NCBI GenBank assembly: GCA_023488945.1
Contig: JAMDBZ010000069.1
Location: 1 to 13,943, forward strand
From: Deltaproteobacteria bacterium
GTDB lineage: Bacteria; Desulfobacterota_E; Deferrimicrobia; Deferrimicrobiales; Deferrimicrobiaceae
Direction of reading: 5' to 3'
DNA: 13,943 bases
Under the pieces are notes generated by a model. The model was not told where the DNA came from, ran no database searches, and saw only the letters and a list, made by a program, of their open reading frames with translations. The translations under genes were made by a program, and so were the position numbers. Positions 1 to 5,533 of the stretch are shown in pieces; position 1 is the first letter of the stretch; each line of letters opens with the position of its first letter.

Positions 1-180
1 CCCTTCCCGATCGGAATGGCCACAGGATACTCGGGAGTTGAAATCGGTTACGGCGAATATATAGGTTATCATCATGATTCTAAAAAGTTATTCGGCTCGG
101 CAAGCTCAAACATCGGGACAGCCGTGATCAGGAATATTATTAGCCCGCTTTTCTCACCGGCCGTGATCAAGATGAGGTAA
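1..180 (+). CDS. 3' end of an unrecognised gene (partial)
   Basis: Frame 1 is open from the first base to a TAA at 178-180, giving about 59 C-terminal residues; the start lies outside the window. The peptide is rich in Gly, Tyr and Ser (it contains GYSGVEIGYGEYIGYHHD) and ends ..SPAVIKMR. No family is recognised. Reality is supported by a strong rho-independent terminator on the same strand starting 5 bases after the stop. The stretch is visibly less GC-rich than the core genes to the right, which fits an accessory or transferred gene. A caveat is that bases 140-160 resemble the terminal inverted repeat of the element at 8361-8559, so the last dozen codons may come from an inserted element end and the native C-terminus may differ. 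Confidence 0.5.
   Translation, partial: PFPIGMATGYSGVEIGYGEYIGYHHDSKKLFGSASSNIGTAVIRNIISPLFSPAVIKMR
140..160 (+). repeat. terminal-inverted-repeat-like motif
   Basis: The 21 bases here contain AGCCCGC and TTTCTCACC and match the terminal repeats of the 8361-8559 element at 17 of 21 positions (left end), with the same score against the right end. The motif points inward, toward the IS1380 transposase remnant, where the right-end repeat of that insertion sequence would be expected. It is flanked by a direct repeat GCCGTGATCA (121-130 and 160-169). It lies inside the open frame ending at 180, so chance similarity is not excluded. Confidence 0.45.
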
Positions 181-185
181 TACCC

Positions 186-221
186 CCGTCGGCGGTTCCG
201 CGGGGAGCCGCCGACGGTTTT
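186..221 (+). terminator. rho-independent terminator
   Basis: A perfect 10-bp stem CCGTCGGCGG / CCGCCGACGG (186-195 with 208-217) is followed by TTTT at 218-221. Inside it, TTCC and GGAG extend the helix around a GCGG loop. The T-run lies on the + side, so it terminates + transcription and serves the partial gene ending at 180. The minus side has no T-run. Confidence 0.8.
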
Positions 222-381
222 CTCCTCTCGTCGGCTGTAAACGAGCTGGCCCGACAGAGCGGTTTGCCGATCCGTCGGCGATTCTTGCCTCGGCGGGCCG
301 TTTTTCAACGACACCTTCGGCGTTCTCCGGGGCAGTCGGGATGGAAGGAGCGTTTGAAGAGGATCGTCGGTGTCAGTCGCT

Positions 382-1085
382 TCAACAGCGAAGCACGGCG
401 ACCTGAATGTTCTGATACACCGCCCCGAAGAGGGCGGCCCCGGGATGTCCGGTCGAGAGGTGAAGCCAGACCTTTCGCACCGTGATCCGGATCTGCGCTC
501 CGATCTTGAGGAGCCTGAGCCGGATCGTTCCGCACTGCGCCTTGGCCATCTCGGTGCCGGCCAACCCCAGCCGCCGCAACGCCTGCATCAAACAATAGGC
601 GAACGACGACAGGTACAACCGCAGCTGGTTCGACCGCAGATAGGCCGTGCTCGTCCGGTCGGCAAACAGGGCCAGCTGTTGCTCCTTGATCCGGTTCTCC
701 ATCTCGCCGCGGGCGCAGTAGAAGTCTTCGTACAAGGACCTTGCCTCCATCGCCTCGGCTGGAAGGGAGGTGACCACGAACCGGGGATTGGTTCCCTTGG
801 ACAGGTGTTCCGCCTTGGCGACCACCCGCCGGGATCTCGACCACGTCTTCTTCGTCCGGTAGAAAAACTCCGTGAAGAGACGGGCCGCCGCTCCCGTCTG
901 CTCGAACTGCCGCCGGGCCTCGTTCAGTTCCCCTCCGATGGCCCGGACCAGCCGGGTGTTCTTGGCCAGGCCCAACACGTAATCGACCCCGTTGTTCTCG
1001 CAAAAGGTCATGATCTCGTCCCGGCAAAAGCCCGAGTCTCCCCGGATCACGATCAGGACCTTGGGCCACTTCGTGCGGATCCGCG
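382..1085 (-). pseudogene. IS1380-family transposase, C-terminal half
   Basis: This is the C-terminal part of a DDE transposase of the IS1380 group (DDE_Tnp_1 fold). It carries the second catalytic Asp in WPKVLIVIRGDSGFCRDE and the late Glu block in FYCARGEMENRIKE, followed by the typical tail (LSTGHPGAALFG). The N-terminal half with the first catalytic Asp is missing: recognisable transposase sequence starts at about 1085, where an IS21 istA fragment on the other strand begins. The open frame continues to 1173, but those extra residues are antisense to istA and are not transposase-like. It cannot be an active transposase. Its 3' end faces the repeat-like motif at 140-160, with about 220 bases without a further gene between. 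Confidence 0.85.
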
Positions 1086-1828
1086 AGTGGATCCTGGCGG
1101 CGCTTCGGAATCGCACCTTCACCAGTCTGACCGAACTCAACGAGGCGATCCGGGGGCTGCTGACCCGGCTCAACGAGCGCCGGTTCCAGAAACTCCCCGG
1201 CAGCCGCCGCTCGATGTTCGAGACCGTCGACCGACCGGCGCTTCTTCCGCTGCCGGTGTCCCCGTACGTCTTCGAGGAGTGGTCGTACGCCCGCGTGGGA
1301 ATCGACTACCACGTCGATGTCGACGGGCACTACTACAGCGTCCCGTACGCCCTGGTGAAGAAGCAGGTCGATATCCGGGCGACCTCCGCGACCGTGGAGG
1401 TCCTGTTCAAGGGCAACCGCATCGCCTCCCACGCCCGAAGTTCCTTGAAGGGCAAGCACACCACGGTCAAGGAGCACATGCCGTCTTCGCACCGTCGGTA
1501 CGCCGAGTGGACGCCGGAGCGCATCCGGCGCTGGGCGGCCACGGTCGGGCCGCAGACGGAAGCGCACGTCGCCGCGATCATGGAACACCGGACCCACCCC
1601 GAGCAGGGGTTCCGCGCCGCCCTGGGGATCATGCGGCTGTTCAAGCTCTACGGCGCGGATCGACTGGAGGCCGCGTGCAAACGGGCGTCGAAGTACAGGC
1701 TCTACTCCTACAAGGGCGTGGCGAACATCCTCAAGACCGGCGCGGACCGGCTCGACGCGAGCAAGAATGCCCCCGCACTCCCGCCGATCGTTCACGACAA
1801 CATCCGGGGGCCGGGTTATTACCACTGA
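1075..1828 (+). pseudogene. istA: IS21 transposase IstA, C-terminal half
   Basis: IstA is the DDE transposase of IS21 elements and works with the ATPase IstB. About 250 C-terminal residues remain. They start at REWILAALRNRTFTSLTEL and include KLPGSRRSMFE, the conserved VDGHYYSVPYALV segment, EHMPSSHRRYAEWTPERI and the terminal helix KYRLYSYKGVANILKTG. The N-terminal helix-turn-helix and the catalytic DDE core are missing, so the protein is non-functional. An in-frame ATG at 992 lies in antisense IS1380 sequence and is an accident of the junction. The stop is 21 bases before istB, the usual istAB spacing, and an AGGGAG ribosome-binding site sits in the gap. Confidence 0.88.
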
Positions 1829-1849
1829 CACGACGAAGGGAGCTACACG

Positions 1850-2587
1850 ATGCTGACCCACCCCACGCTGGAGAAGCTGCACCACTTAAGGCTCCGCGGA
1901 ATGGCCAAGGCGTTCAAGGAACAGATGGAACAACCCGAGGCCGATAGCCTCTCGTTCACGGACCGCCTGGCCCTGATGATCGACCGCGAGGTGACGGAAC
2001 GGGAGAGCTGGCACTTGAAGATCCGGATGCGCAACGCCAAGTTCCAACAGAGCGCCTGCGTCGAAGACATCGACTATCGGTCCCCCCGTGGGCTGGACAA
2101 GGCCCTCATGCTGCGCCTTGCCGGCTGCGACTGGATCCGCCACCACGACAATGTCCTGATCGTCGGCCCCACGGGAACCGGAAAGACCTATCTCGCCTGC
2201 GCCCTCGGGCAGAAGGCGTGCCGCGACGGCTTCAACGTCATCTACCGGCGGGCGTCCCGCCTGTTTGCCGAGATCTTGCAGGTCAAGGGCGAGGGGCGGC
2301 ACCTGAAGTTCCTCGCCGCGGTCGCCAAGGCCGACCTGCTCGTCATCGACGACTGGGGGCTCGCTCCTCTGGACGACGAGCAGCGCCGCGACCTGCTGGA
2401 GATCATGGACGACCGCCACATCAACCGCTCCACGCTGATCACCAGTCAGCTCCCGGTCGAGAAATGGCACGAGATGATCGGCGATGGTACCCTCGCCGAC
2501 GCGATCCTCGACCGCCTCGTTCACAACGCACACAAGATCAAGATGAAGGGAGAGTCCATGCGAAAAAAGGCCGCCAGGTTGACTTGA
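1850..2587 (+). CDS. istB: IS21 helper ATPase IstB
   Basis: IstB is an AAA+ ATPase of the DnaC/IstB family that forms oligomers on DNA, chooses the target and stimulates IstA. At 245 aa it is full length. An N-terminal helical region (about 1-95) is followed by the ATPase domain: Walker A GPTGTGKT at 106-113, Walker B LLVIDDWG at 163-170, and a sensor-1 region around STLITSQLP. ATG at 1850 is supported by AGGGAG seven bases upstream. No frameshift or missing motif is seen, so it could be expressed, but its partner IstA is truncated in the same element. IS21-family istB genes are usually co-transcribed with istA; here the upstream promoter is lost. Confidence 0.95.
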   Translation: MLTHPTLEKLHHLRLRGMAKAFKEQMEQPEADSLSFTDRLALMIDREVTERESWHLKIRMRNAKFQQSACVEDIDYRSPRGLDKALMLRLAGCDWIRHHDNVLIVGPTGTGKTYLACALGQKACRDGFNVIYRRASRLFAEILQVKGEGRHLKFLAAVAKADLLVIDDWGLAPLDDEQRRDLLEIMDDRHINRSTLITSQLPVEKWHEMIGDGTLADAILDRLVHNAHKIKMKGESMRKKAARLT

Positions 2588-2638
2588 TCCCGGCCATCAT
2601 GCGAAAACCATAAACGCCAGCGTCGCTTCGCTCCGGAA

Positions 2639-2710
2639 GGCGGCCGCCATCCGCCGGATCAGGCGGCCGGGTTCCAACGGAATGGGTGGCCGGAATCACC
2701 GGAATACGCA
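2639..2710 (+). repeat. IS21 right end: three 23-bp terminal repeats
   Basis: GGCGGCCG occurs at 2639 and 2662 and GGTGGCCG at 2685, an exact 23-base period. The last two units share a CGGAAT core, and the array ends ..CCGGAATACGCA at 2710. Arrays of about 20-bp repeats at the termini are typical transposase-binding sites of IS21-family elements, and the final CA marks the element boundary. Confidence 0.75.
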
Positions 2711-2953
2711 GTGGGTTGCGGAGAGGGTGTCTAACATCCAGAAGGTGCTGGAGCAGAGGGTGGAAAAGTCCGCGCTGCTCCTGCGAAAGCTGCTGGGGAG
2801 GATCGTCGCCGAACCTGCCGAGACCGAGGATGGGTTCCGGTACCTGAAGGCGAAGACTGCGTTCCGGTGCCTTCCGTTGCTGGAGAGGGAACCGGCGCCC
2901 AAGAACCCCCATGTTGCGCAAGGGGGGGTGAGCGCCGGTTCGACCACTTTCAG
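2711..2953 (+). pseudogene. probable serine recombinase C-terminal remnant
   Basis: Right after the IS21 end, + frame 3 reads WVAERVSNIQKVLEQRVEKS, then ALLLRKLLGRIVAEP, TEDGFRYLKAKTAF and GSTTFRWS. A coiled-coil-like helix followed by 'LLRKLLG.I...P' resembles the C-terminal part of site-specific serine recombinases (resolvase/invertase-type integrases with a zinc-ribbon and coiled-coil region). The resolvase catalytic domain is absent, and the IS21 insertion has cut off the 5' part. No stop is reached before the frame enters the tRNA-Gly gene on the opposite strand; it stays open to 3443, but sequence beyond about 2953 is not protein-like. Family assignment rests on pattern recognition only. 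A random open frame is the alternative. Confidence 0.45.
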
Positions 2954-2954
2954 A

Positions 2955-3029
<75 letters not shown>

Positions 3030-3039
3030 GCAGTCAATA

Positions 3040-3069
3040 AGTATCCGAAATGCGGGGGGCGACTGTCAA
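3040..3069 (-). promoter_or_regulatory. sigma70-type promoter of tRNA-Gly
   Basis: On the minus strand a consensus -35 TTGACA (3069-3064) is followed after 18 bases by GATACT (3045-3040, four of six matches to TATAAT). The predicted transcription start near 3033 lies a few bases before the tRNA 5' end at 3029, a typical tRNA promoter layout. Confidence 0.7.
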
Positions 3070-3337
3070 GATCAACGTTCCCGGAACCCGGAAATCCATG
3101 GCACCAACGTGGCACCGCGGACCAGCCGCGCGGTCGTTGGGAACCGGCAACCTTTCACCAGCCCACTGGAGCCCCACCGTGCAATTCGCCCTCCAATGTC
3201 TTTTCGGACGCGGCGGCGTTCGGAAAGCGAAATCTTGATTCCGCAGCCCAGTACGACGCCGAGACGATTGGATTGGAGGGACTTCGTGCCCTCTTGCCCA
3301 ACGGTCGGGCAGAGAAGGCGCTATCGGGTACCGGTGC
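3070..3337. other. intergenic stretch without a supported gene
   Basis: There is no convincing coding sequence here. Open frames exist on + but have unnatural composition and no ribosome-binding site. A short direct repeat TGGCACCAACGTGGCACC (TGGCACC twice, 11 bases apart) occurs around 3098-3115. Its + translation HGTNVAP resembles the extreme C-termini of some tyrosine integrases, but no more of such a gene can be seen. No terminator or strong hairpin was noticed. Confidence 0.5.
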
Positions 3338-3757
3338 CTACGGAAAAGAGCGCAGATCTACGTACCTTTTCGGTGTCAGGATTCTCAGTCCAGCCGCGAA
3401 GTCCTTGGCAGATAGAAGATCTCGATCACCCGTGACGATATAGTCGGCCCCGGCAGCGAGACAGCATTCCAGCACCATGTCATCCTCCGGGTCTCGGCAC
3501 GCTCTTATCCGCTGCTTCGGATAAACCACTCTCGCGGCGGCGACGACCGCGGCGATGCCGGCGATCAGCGCATTGAATTGGTCTGCACTGAGCTTCCTGA
3601 GTGCGAGGAGGCGGGAGGGAACATCGCGGTACTCTTGAAGCAAATCGGGGGAAACGCAGATTTCGGATTCGGAAAAAGCCTTGATCACCGCGGCCCTCGG
3701 GGTGCCACCGAAGGCAAAGGCGGATACCAGAACTCCGGTGTCGAGAACGAGACTACT
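3338..3757 (-). CDS. PIN-domain (VapC-like) toxin, start codon missing
   Basis: PIN-domain toxins are Mg2+-dependent RNases that cut tRNA or rRNA when freed from their antitoxin. The frame gives about 139 residues, the usual length for the COG1569-type PIN family. The acidic residues are in place: Asp in SSLVLDTGVLVSAF, Glu in LLQEYRDVP, Asp in RDPEDDMVLECC and Asp in YIVTGDRDLL. The first Asp lies upstream of the only ordinary start in the frame (GTG at 3688-3686), so that start would give an inactive protein. Back to an in-frame TGA around 3820 there is no ATG, GTG, TTG or CTG before the first Asp; the expected start position reads AGT AGT (3757-3752), overlapping the antitoxin stop. It may be a pseudogene, a sequencing error, or a product made by frameshift or slippage at the adjoining A-run. 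The coordinates cover the domain; the true start is unresolved. Confidence 0.75.
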   Translation of the reverse strand, partial: SSLVLDTGVLVSAFAFGGTPRAAVIKAFSESEICVSPDLLQEYRDVPSRLLALRKLSADQFNALIAGIAAVVAAARVVYPKQRIRACRDPEDDMVLECCLAAGADYIVTGDRDLLSAKDFAAGLRILTPKRYVDLRSFP

Positions 3758-3938
3758 TTTTCTTTTCGTACGCCCTTCTCCGGACGATCTTGACCGCCCT
3801 CTCCACGTCCTTGGTCGTCAACATCGTTTTCTTGAACGCTTCTCCGGCGATCTTGAAGGCCGCCTCCAGGCGGTCCTCCGGGGACAGAACGGAGAGGATG
3901 TAATCATCTGGCGCGATCCTCTTCGCAGCGGATTTCAT
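3753..3938 (-). CDS. candidate antitoxin of the PIN toxin
   Basis: A 61-aa protein, highly charged with a basic C-terminus (RAVKIVRRRAYEKKK), encoded just upstream of and overlapping the PIN toxin frame; such position and size are typical of type II antitoxins. ATG at 3938 is preceded by a good Shine-Dalgarno sequence, AGAGGTG, five bases away. The ATG overlaps the stop of the upstream 69-aa frame (ATGA), suggesting translational coupling. Its TAG (3755-3753) overlaps the place where the toxin should start. No DNA-binding fold (ribbon-helix-helix, AbrB or HTH) is recognised with confidence, so the antitoxin role is inferred from context. If true, it binds and blocks the PIN nuclease and may repress its own promoter. 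Confidence 0.65.
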   Translation of the reverse strand: MKSAAKRIAPDDYILSVLSPEDRLEAAFKIAGEAFKKTMLTTKDVERAVKIVRRRAYEKKK

Positions 3939-4144
3939 TCACTCACCTCTTTTCGGATTCCCTGGGATCTTCTCTCGATATTACAGACTTCCCACAGCAA
4001 AATCCACTTGATGCCTACCGGTCGCCACGCGGGGCCTCCGACGACTCGCCCCCCTCTCTTCAGAAGCCTCTGGAGGGCCGAGAACAAGTTTCGAAGGGTG
4101 TCCGCATCCAGTCCCTCAATTTGCTCGTGAAGCCAACTTCTCAT
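3935..4144 (-). CDS. small protein of unknown function, coupled to antitoxin
   Basis: A 69-aa frame whose stop overlaps the antitoxin start (ATGA). The N-terminal third looks like an amphipathic helix pair (EQIEGLDADTLRNLFSALQR) and the rest is basic with several Trp. It is not recognised. The start is preceded by a weak GGAA five bases upstream. In favour of a real gene: exact overlap with the next gene and a plausible helical start. Against: the antitoxin has its own strong ribosome-binding site, and the C-terminal half has little structure. It could be a third component or DNA-binding regulator of the operon, or a decayed fragment. Confidence 0.35.
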   Translation of the reverse strand: MRSWLHEQIEGLDADTLRNLFSALQRLLKRGGRVVGGPAWRPVGIKWILLWEVCNIERRSQGIRKEVSE

Positions 4145-4152
4145 TTCGTTTC

Positions 4153-4199
4153 CGGTGACGGAGTCGATCCGGCCATCGGGGCCGAGCCGACCGTCACCG
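4153..4199. promoter_or_regulatory. nested inverted repeat upstream of the TA-like operon
   Basis: CGGTGACGG (4153-4161) is repeated inverted as CCGTCACCG (4191-4199). Between them lies a smaller stem CGGCC / GGCCG. The outer repeat begins nine bases upstream of the 69-aa start codon at 4144, where an autoregulatory operator of a toxin-antitoxin operon would be expected. No -35/-10 pair is recognisable nearby. The function is inferred. Confidence 0.3.
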
Positions 4200-4257
4200 A
4201 CCCCCCGGCGGTGGTGGGCGGAGTGGTCCAGTAGCGCGGGAGGAAACCGGGAGGGAG

Positions 4258-4289
4258 AAAAGGCGGGGCCGCAGGGTGCCCCGCCTTTT
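4258..4289 (-). terminator. rho-independent terminator after pgsA
   Basis: A perfect 12-bp stem AAAAGGCGGGGC / GCCCCGCCTTTT (4258-4269 with 4278-4289) closes an 8-base loop. It is symmetric, with T-runs on both sides, so it could act in both directions. Its edge touches the pgsA stop codon (4291-4289), and it separates pgsA from the toxin-antitoxin operon. Confidence 0.85.
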
Positions 4290-4882
4290 CAATTCTTGAA
4301 GATCTCGCCCACGAACCGGAAGAAGTAGTCGAGCCCCGACCAGGCGGTGAGCACCACGCCCACGGAGAGGAACCCCATTCCCACCCAGTGGACGTAACGG
4401 GGACCGAGGAATCCCTCCAGCCCCCAGAAGGGGTAATGAAGGATCAGCGCCGCGACGCCGATCGTGAGGAAGAGCGTCTTCGCCTTGCCGAGGCGCGAGG
4501 CGGCGATGACGAGTCCCTCCGTGGAGGCGGCGCCCCGGAGGGCCGTCACGCCGATCTCGCGCGCCACGATGATCGCCACCATCCACGCCGGCACCCGCCC
4601 CGCGGGGACGAGCATCACGATGGCCGCGCAGACCAGGAGCTTGTCGGCGAGGGGATCGAGGAGCTTCCCCAGCGCCGTCACCATCTTGTACCGCCGGGCG
4701 ATGTAGCCGTCGAAGAGGTCGGTGACGGAGGCGAGAACGAAGATCGCGAAGGCGGCGAGCGACCGCGCGTGCGAAATCTCCCGGCCCGGCGGCGCGTAGA
4801 GGAGGACCACCACGACGGGGACGACCAGAATCCGGACGAGCGTGAGGAGGTTCGGCGGGGTGAGCCGCGACCGTCTATTCAT
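4289..4882 (-). CDS. pgsA: CDP-diacylglycerol--glycerol-3-phosphate 3-phosphatidyltransferase
   Basis: PgsA condenses CDP-diacylglycerol with sn-glycerol-3-phosphate in the inner membrane, the first committed step to phosphatidylglycerol and cardiolipin. The CDP-alcohol phosphatidyltransferase signature D-x2-DG-x2-AR-x8-G-x3-D-x3-D is complete: D55, D58-G59, A62-R63, G72, D76, D80. Several hydrophobic segments (about 11-30, 42-53, 82-98 and near the C-terminus) agree with an integral membrane enzyme. At 197 aa the length is typical. ATG at 4882 is chosen because it gives MNRRSRLTPPNLLTLVRI, matching usual PgsA N-termini; a TTG nine bases upstream is the alternative. The start overlaps the stop of the transglycosylase gene, so the two are translationally coupled. 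Confidence 0.95.
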   Translation of the reverse strand: MNRRSRLTPPNLLTLVRILVVPVVVVLLYAPPGREISHARSLAAFAIFVLASVTDLFDGYIARRYKMVTALGKLLDPLADKLLVCAAIVMLVPAGRVPAWMVAIIVAREIGVTALRGAASTEGLVIAASRLGKAKTLFLTIGVAALILHYPFWGLEGFLGPRYVHWVGMGFLSVGVVLTAWSGLDYFFRFVGEIFKN

Positions 4883-5468
4883 GCGGCACAAGGTACTGGC
4901 GATAGTAGCCCATCACCCTTTTGACGTAAACTTGGGTCTCCTGGTAGGGGGGGACGCCGCCGTATCTCCGGACGGCGGCGGGGCCGGCGTTGTAGGCCGC
5001 CACGGCGTGGACGACGTTGCCGCGGAAGGCGCCCAGCAGCTCCTTGAGGTACTTGACGCCGCCCTCGATGTTCTCGATCGGGTCGAAGGGGTTGGTCACC
5101 TTGAGCCGCTTCGAGGTGAAAGGCATAAGCTGCATCGCCCCCTGCGCCCCTTTCCGCGAAACGGCGTGCCGGTTCCCGTTCGACTCCGCCCGGATGACCG
5201 CCTTGACGAGAGCGGGCGAGAGCCGCTGGGCGCGGGAATATTTCTCGGCGTACTCCATCATCCAGCCGGCCAGGCTCCCGGCAACGCCTCCCGCGGCGGG
5301 AGGCGGTGCCTGCGGTCCTTCCCTGAGATAGAGCTCCGCGCGCGGGTCGGTCGGGTCGTTCGAGAAGTGGATGACGTTGTCATCCGTGACGACCCGGTAG
5401 ATGTCGGCGCGAAGAATGCTTGGACAAGCAATGAGGAATGTGATTATAAATATGCGGAAATAAATCAT
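4875..5468 (-). CDS. secreted lytic transglycosylase (SLT domain)
   Basis: It cleaves the MurNAc-GlcNAc glycan bond of peptidoglycan with formation of 1,6-anhydroMurNAc. The N-terminus is a signal peptide (IYFRIFIITFLIACPSILRA, cleavage around 21). A short DUF4124-like segment, IYRVVTDDNVIHFSND, follows, as in many deltaproteobacterial transglycosylases. After a Pro-rich linker comes the SLT domain, residues about 68-190, with catalytic Glu95 in VIRAESNGNRHAVS, GAQGAMQLMP at 107-116 and AYNAGPAAV at 158-166. At 197 aa it is complete. The product is periplasmic and soluble, since no lipobox is seen. ATG at 5468 has only AGG four bases upstream, and the predicted promoter would start transcription at or near this ATG. 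Confidence 0.93.
   Translation of the reverse strand: MIYFRIFIITFLIACPSILRADIYRVVTDDNVIHFSNDPTDPRAELYLREGPQAPPPAAGGVAGSLAGWMMEYAEKYSRAQRLSPALVKAVIRAESNGNRHAVSRKGAQGAMQLMPFTSKRLKVTNPFDPIENIEGGVKYLKELLGAFRGNVVHAVAAYNAGPAAVRRYGGVPPYQETQVYVKRVMGYYRQYLVPHE
5421..5450 (+). promoter_or_regulatory. predicted promoter of nadB
   Basis: TGGACA (5421-5426, five of six -35 matches), an 18-base spacer and TATAAA (5445-5450, five of six -10 matches) lie on the + strand inside the start of the transglycosylase gene. The predicted start near 5457 gives a leader of about 77 bases to the nadB GTG. It faces the minus-strand promoter at 5477-5505. Confidence 0.45.
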
Positions 5469-5476
5469 AAACCTAA

Positions 5477-5505
5477 ATTTAACGGACCCGGCGCCCCCCT
5501 GTCAA
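5477..5505 (-). promoter_or_regulatory. predicted promoter of transglycosylase-pgsA
   Basis: On the minus strand a consensus -35 TTGACA (5505-5500) is followed after 17 bases by TTAAAT (5482-5477, four of six matches). The start would be near 5470, two bases before the ATG at 5468, implying a nearly leaderless transcript. The AT-rich stretch at 5440-5482 stands out from the GC-rich surroundings. Confidence 0.55.
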
Positions 5506-5533
5506 TCGAAAGGGCGTCGGGGGGAGGCCTCGG

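Larger units (their letters stand above)
1075..2710 (+). mobile_element. IS21-family element, left part deleted
   Basis: The segment contains the 3' part of istA, a complete istB and the right terminal repeats ending in ..TACGCA at 2710 (IS21-family elements end 5'-TG...CA-3'). The left end, the istA promoter and the DDE core of IstA are absent because the element is cut at the junction with the IS1380 remnant near 1075-1087. It cannot transpose on its own, although IstB may still be made. The right flank begins at 2711 inside a recombinase-like frame. The target-site duplication cannot be checked because the left end is gone. Confidence 0.8.

Noticed and set aside
305..2533. Long antisense or off-frame readings through the IS1380 and IS21 genes
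   Set aside because: They have Arg/Gly/Pro-rich composition and overlap recognised transposase sequences; the junction at about 1080 lets them run further than usual.
2639..2710. CRISPR array
   Set aside because: The three 23-base units are contiguous with no spacers, and they sit at the IS21 end, where transposase-binding repeats are expected.
3098..3115. TGGCACC direct repeat as the end of a tyrosine integrase gene
   Set aside because: Only about seven residues look integrase-like (HGTNVAP); there is no upstream catalytic region or plausible stop, and it is too short to support.
4079..4231. + strand frame ending GAEPTVTDPPAVVGGVVQ before the stop at 4229-4231
   Set aside because: It reads smoothly but has no identified start or ribosome-binding site, overlaps the minus-strand small gene and an inverted repeat, and matches no family I recognise.
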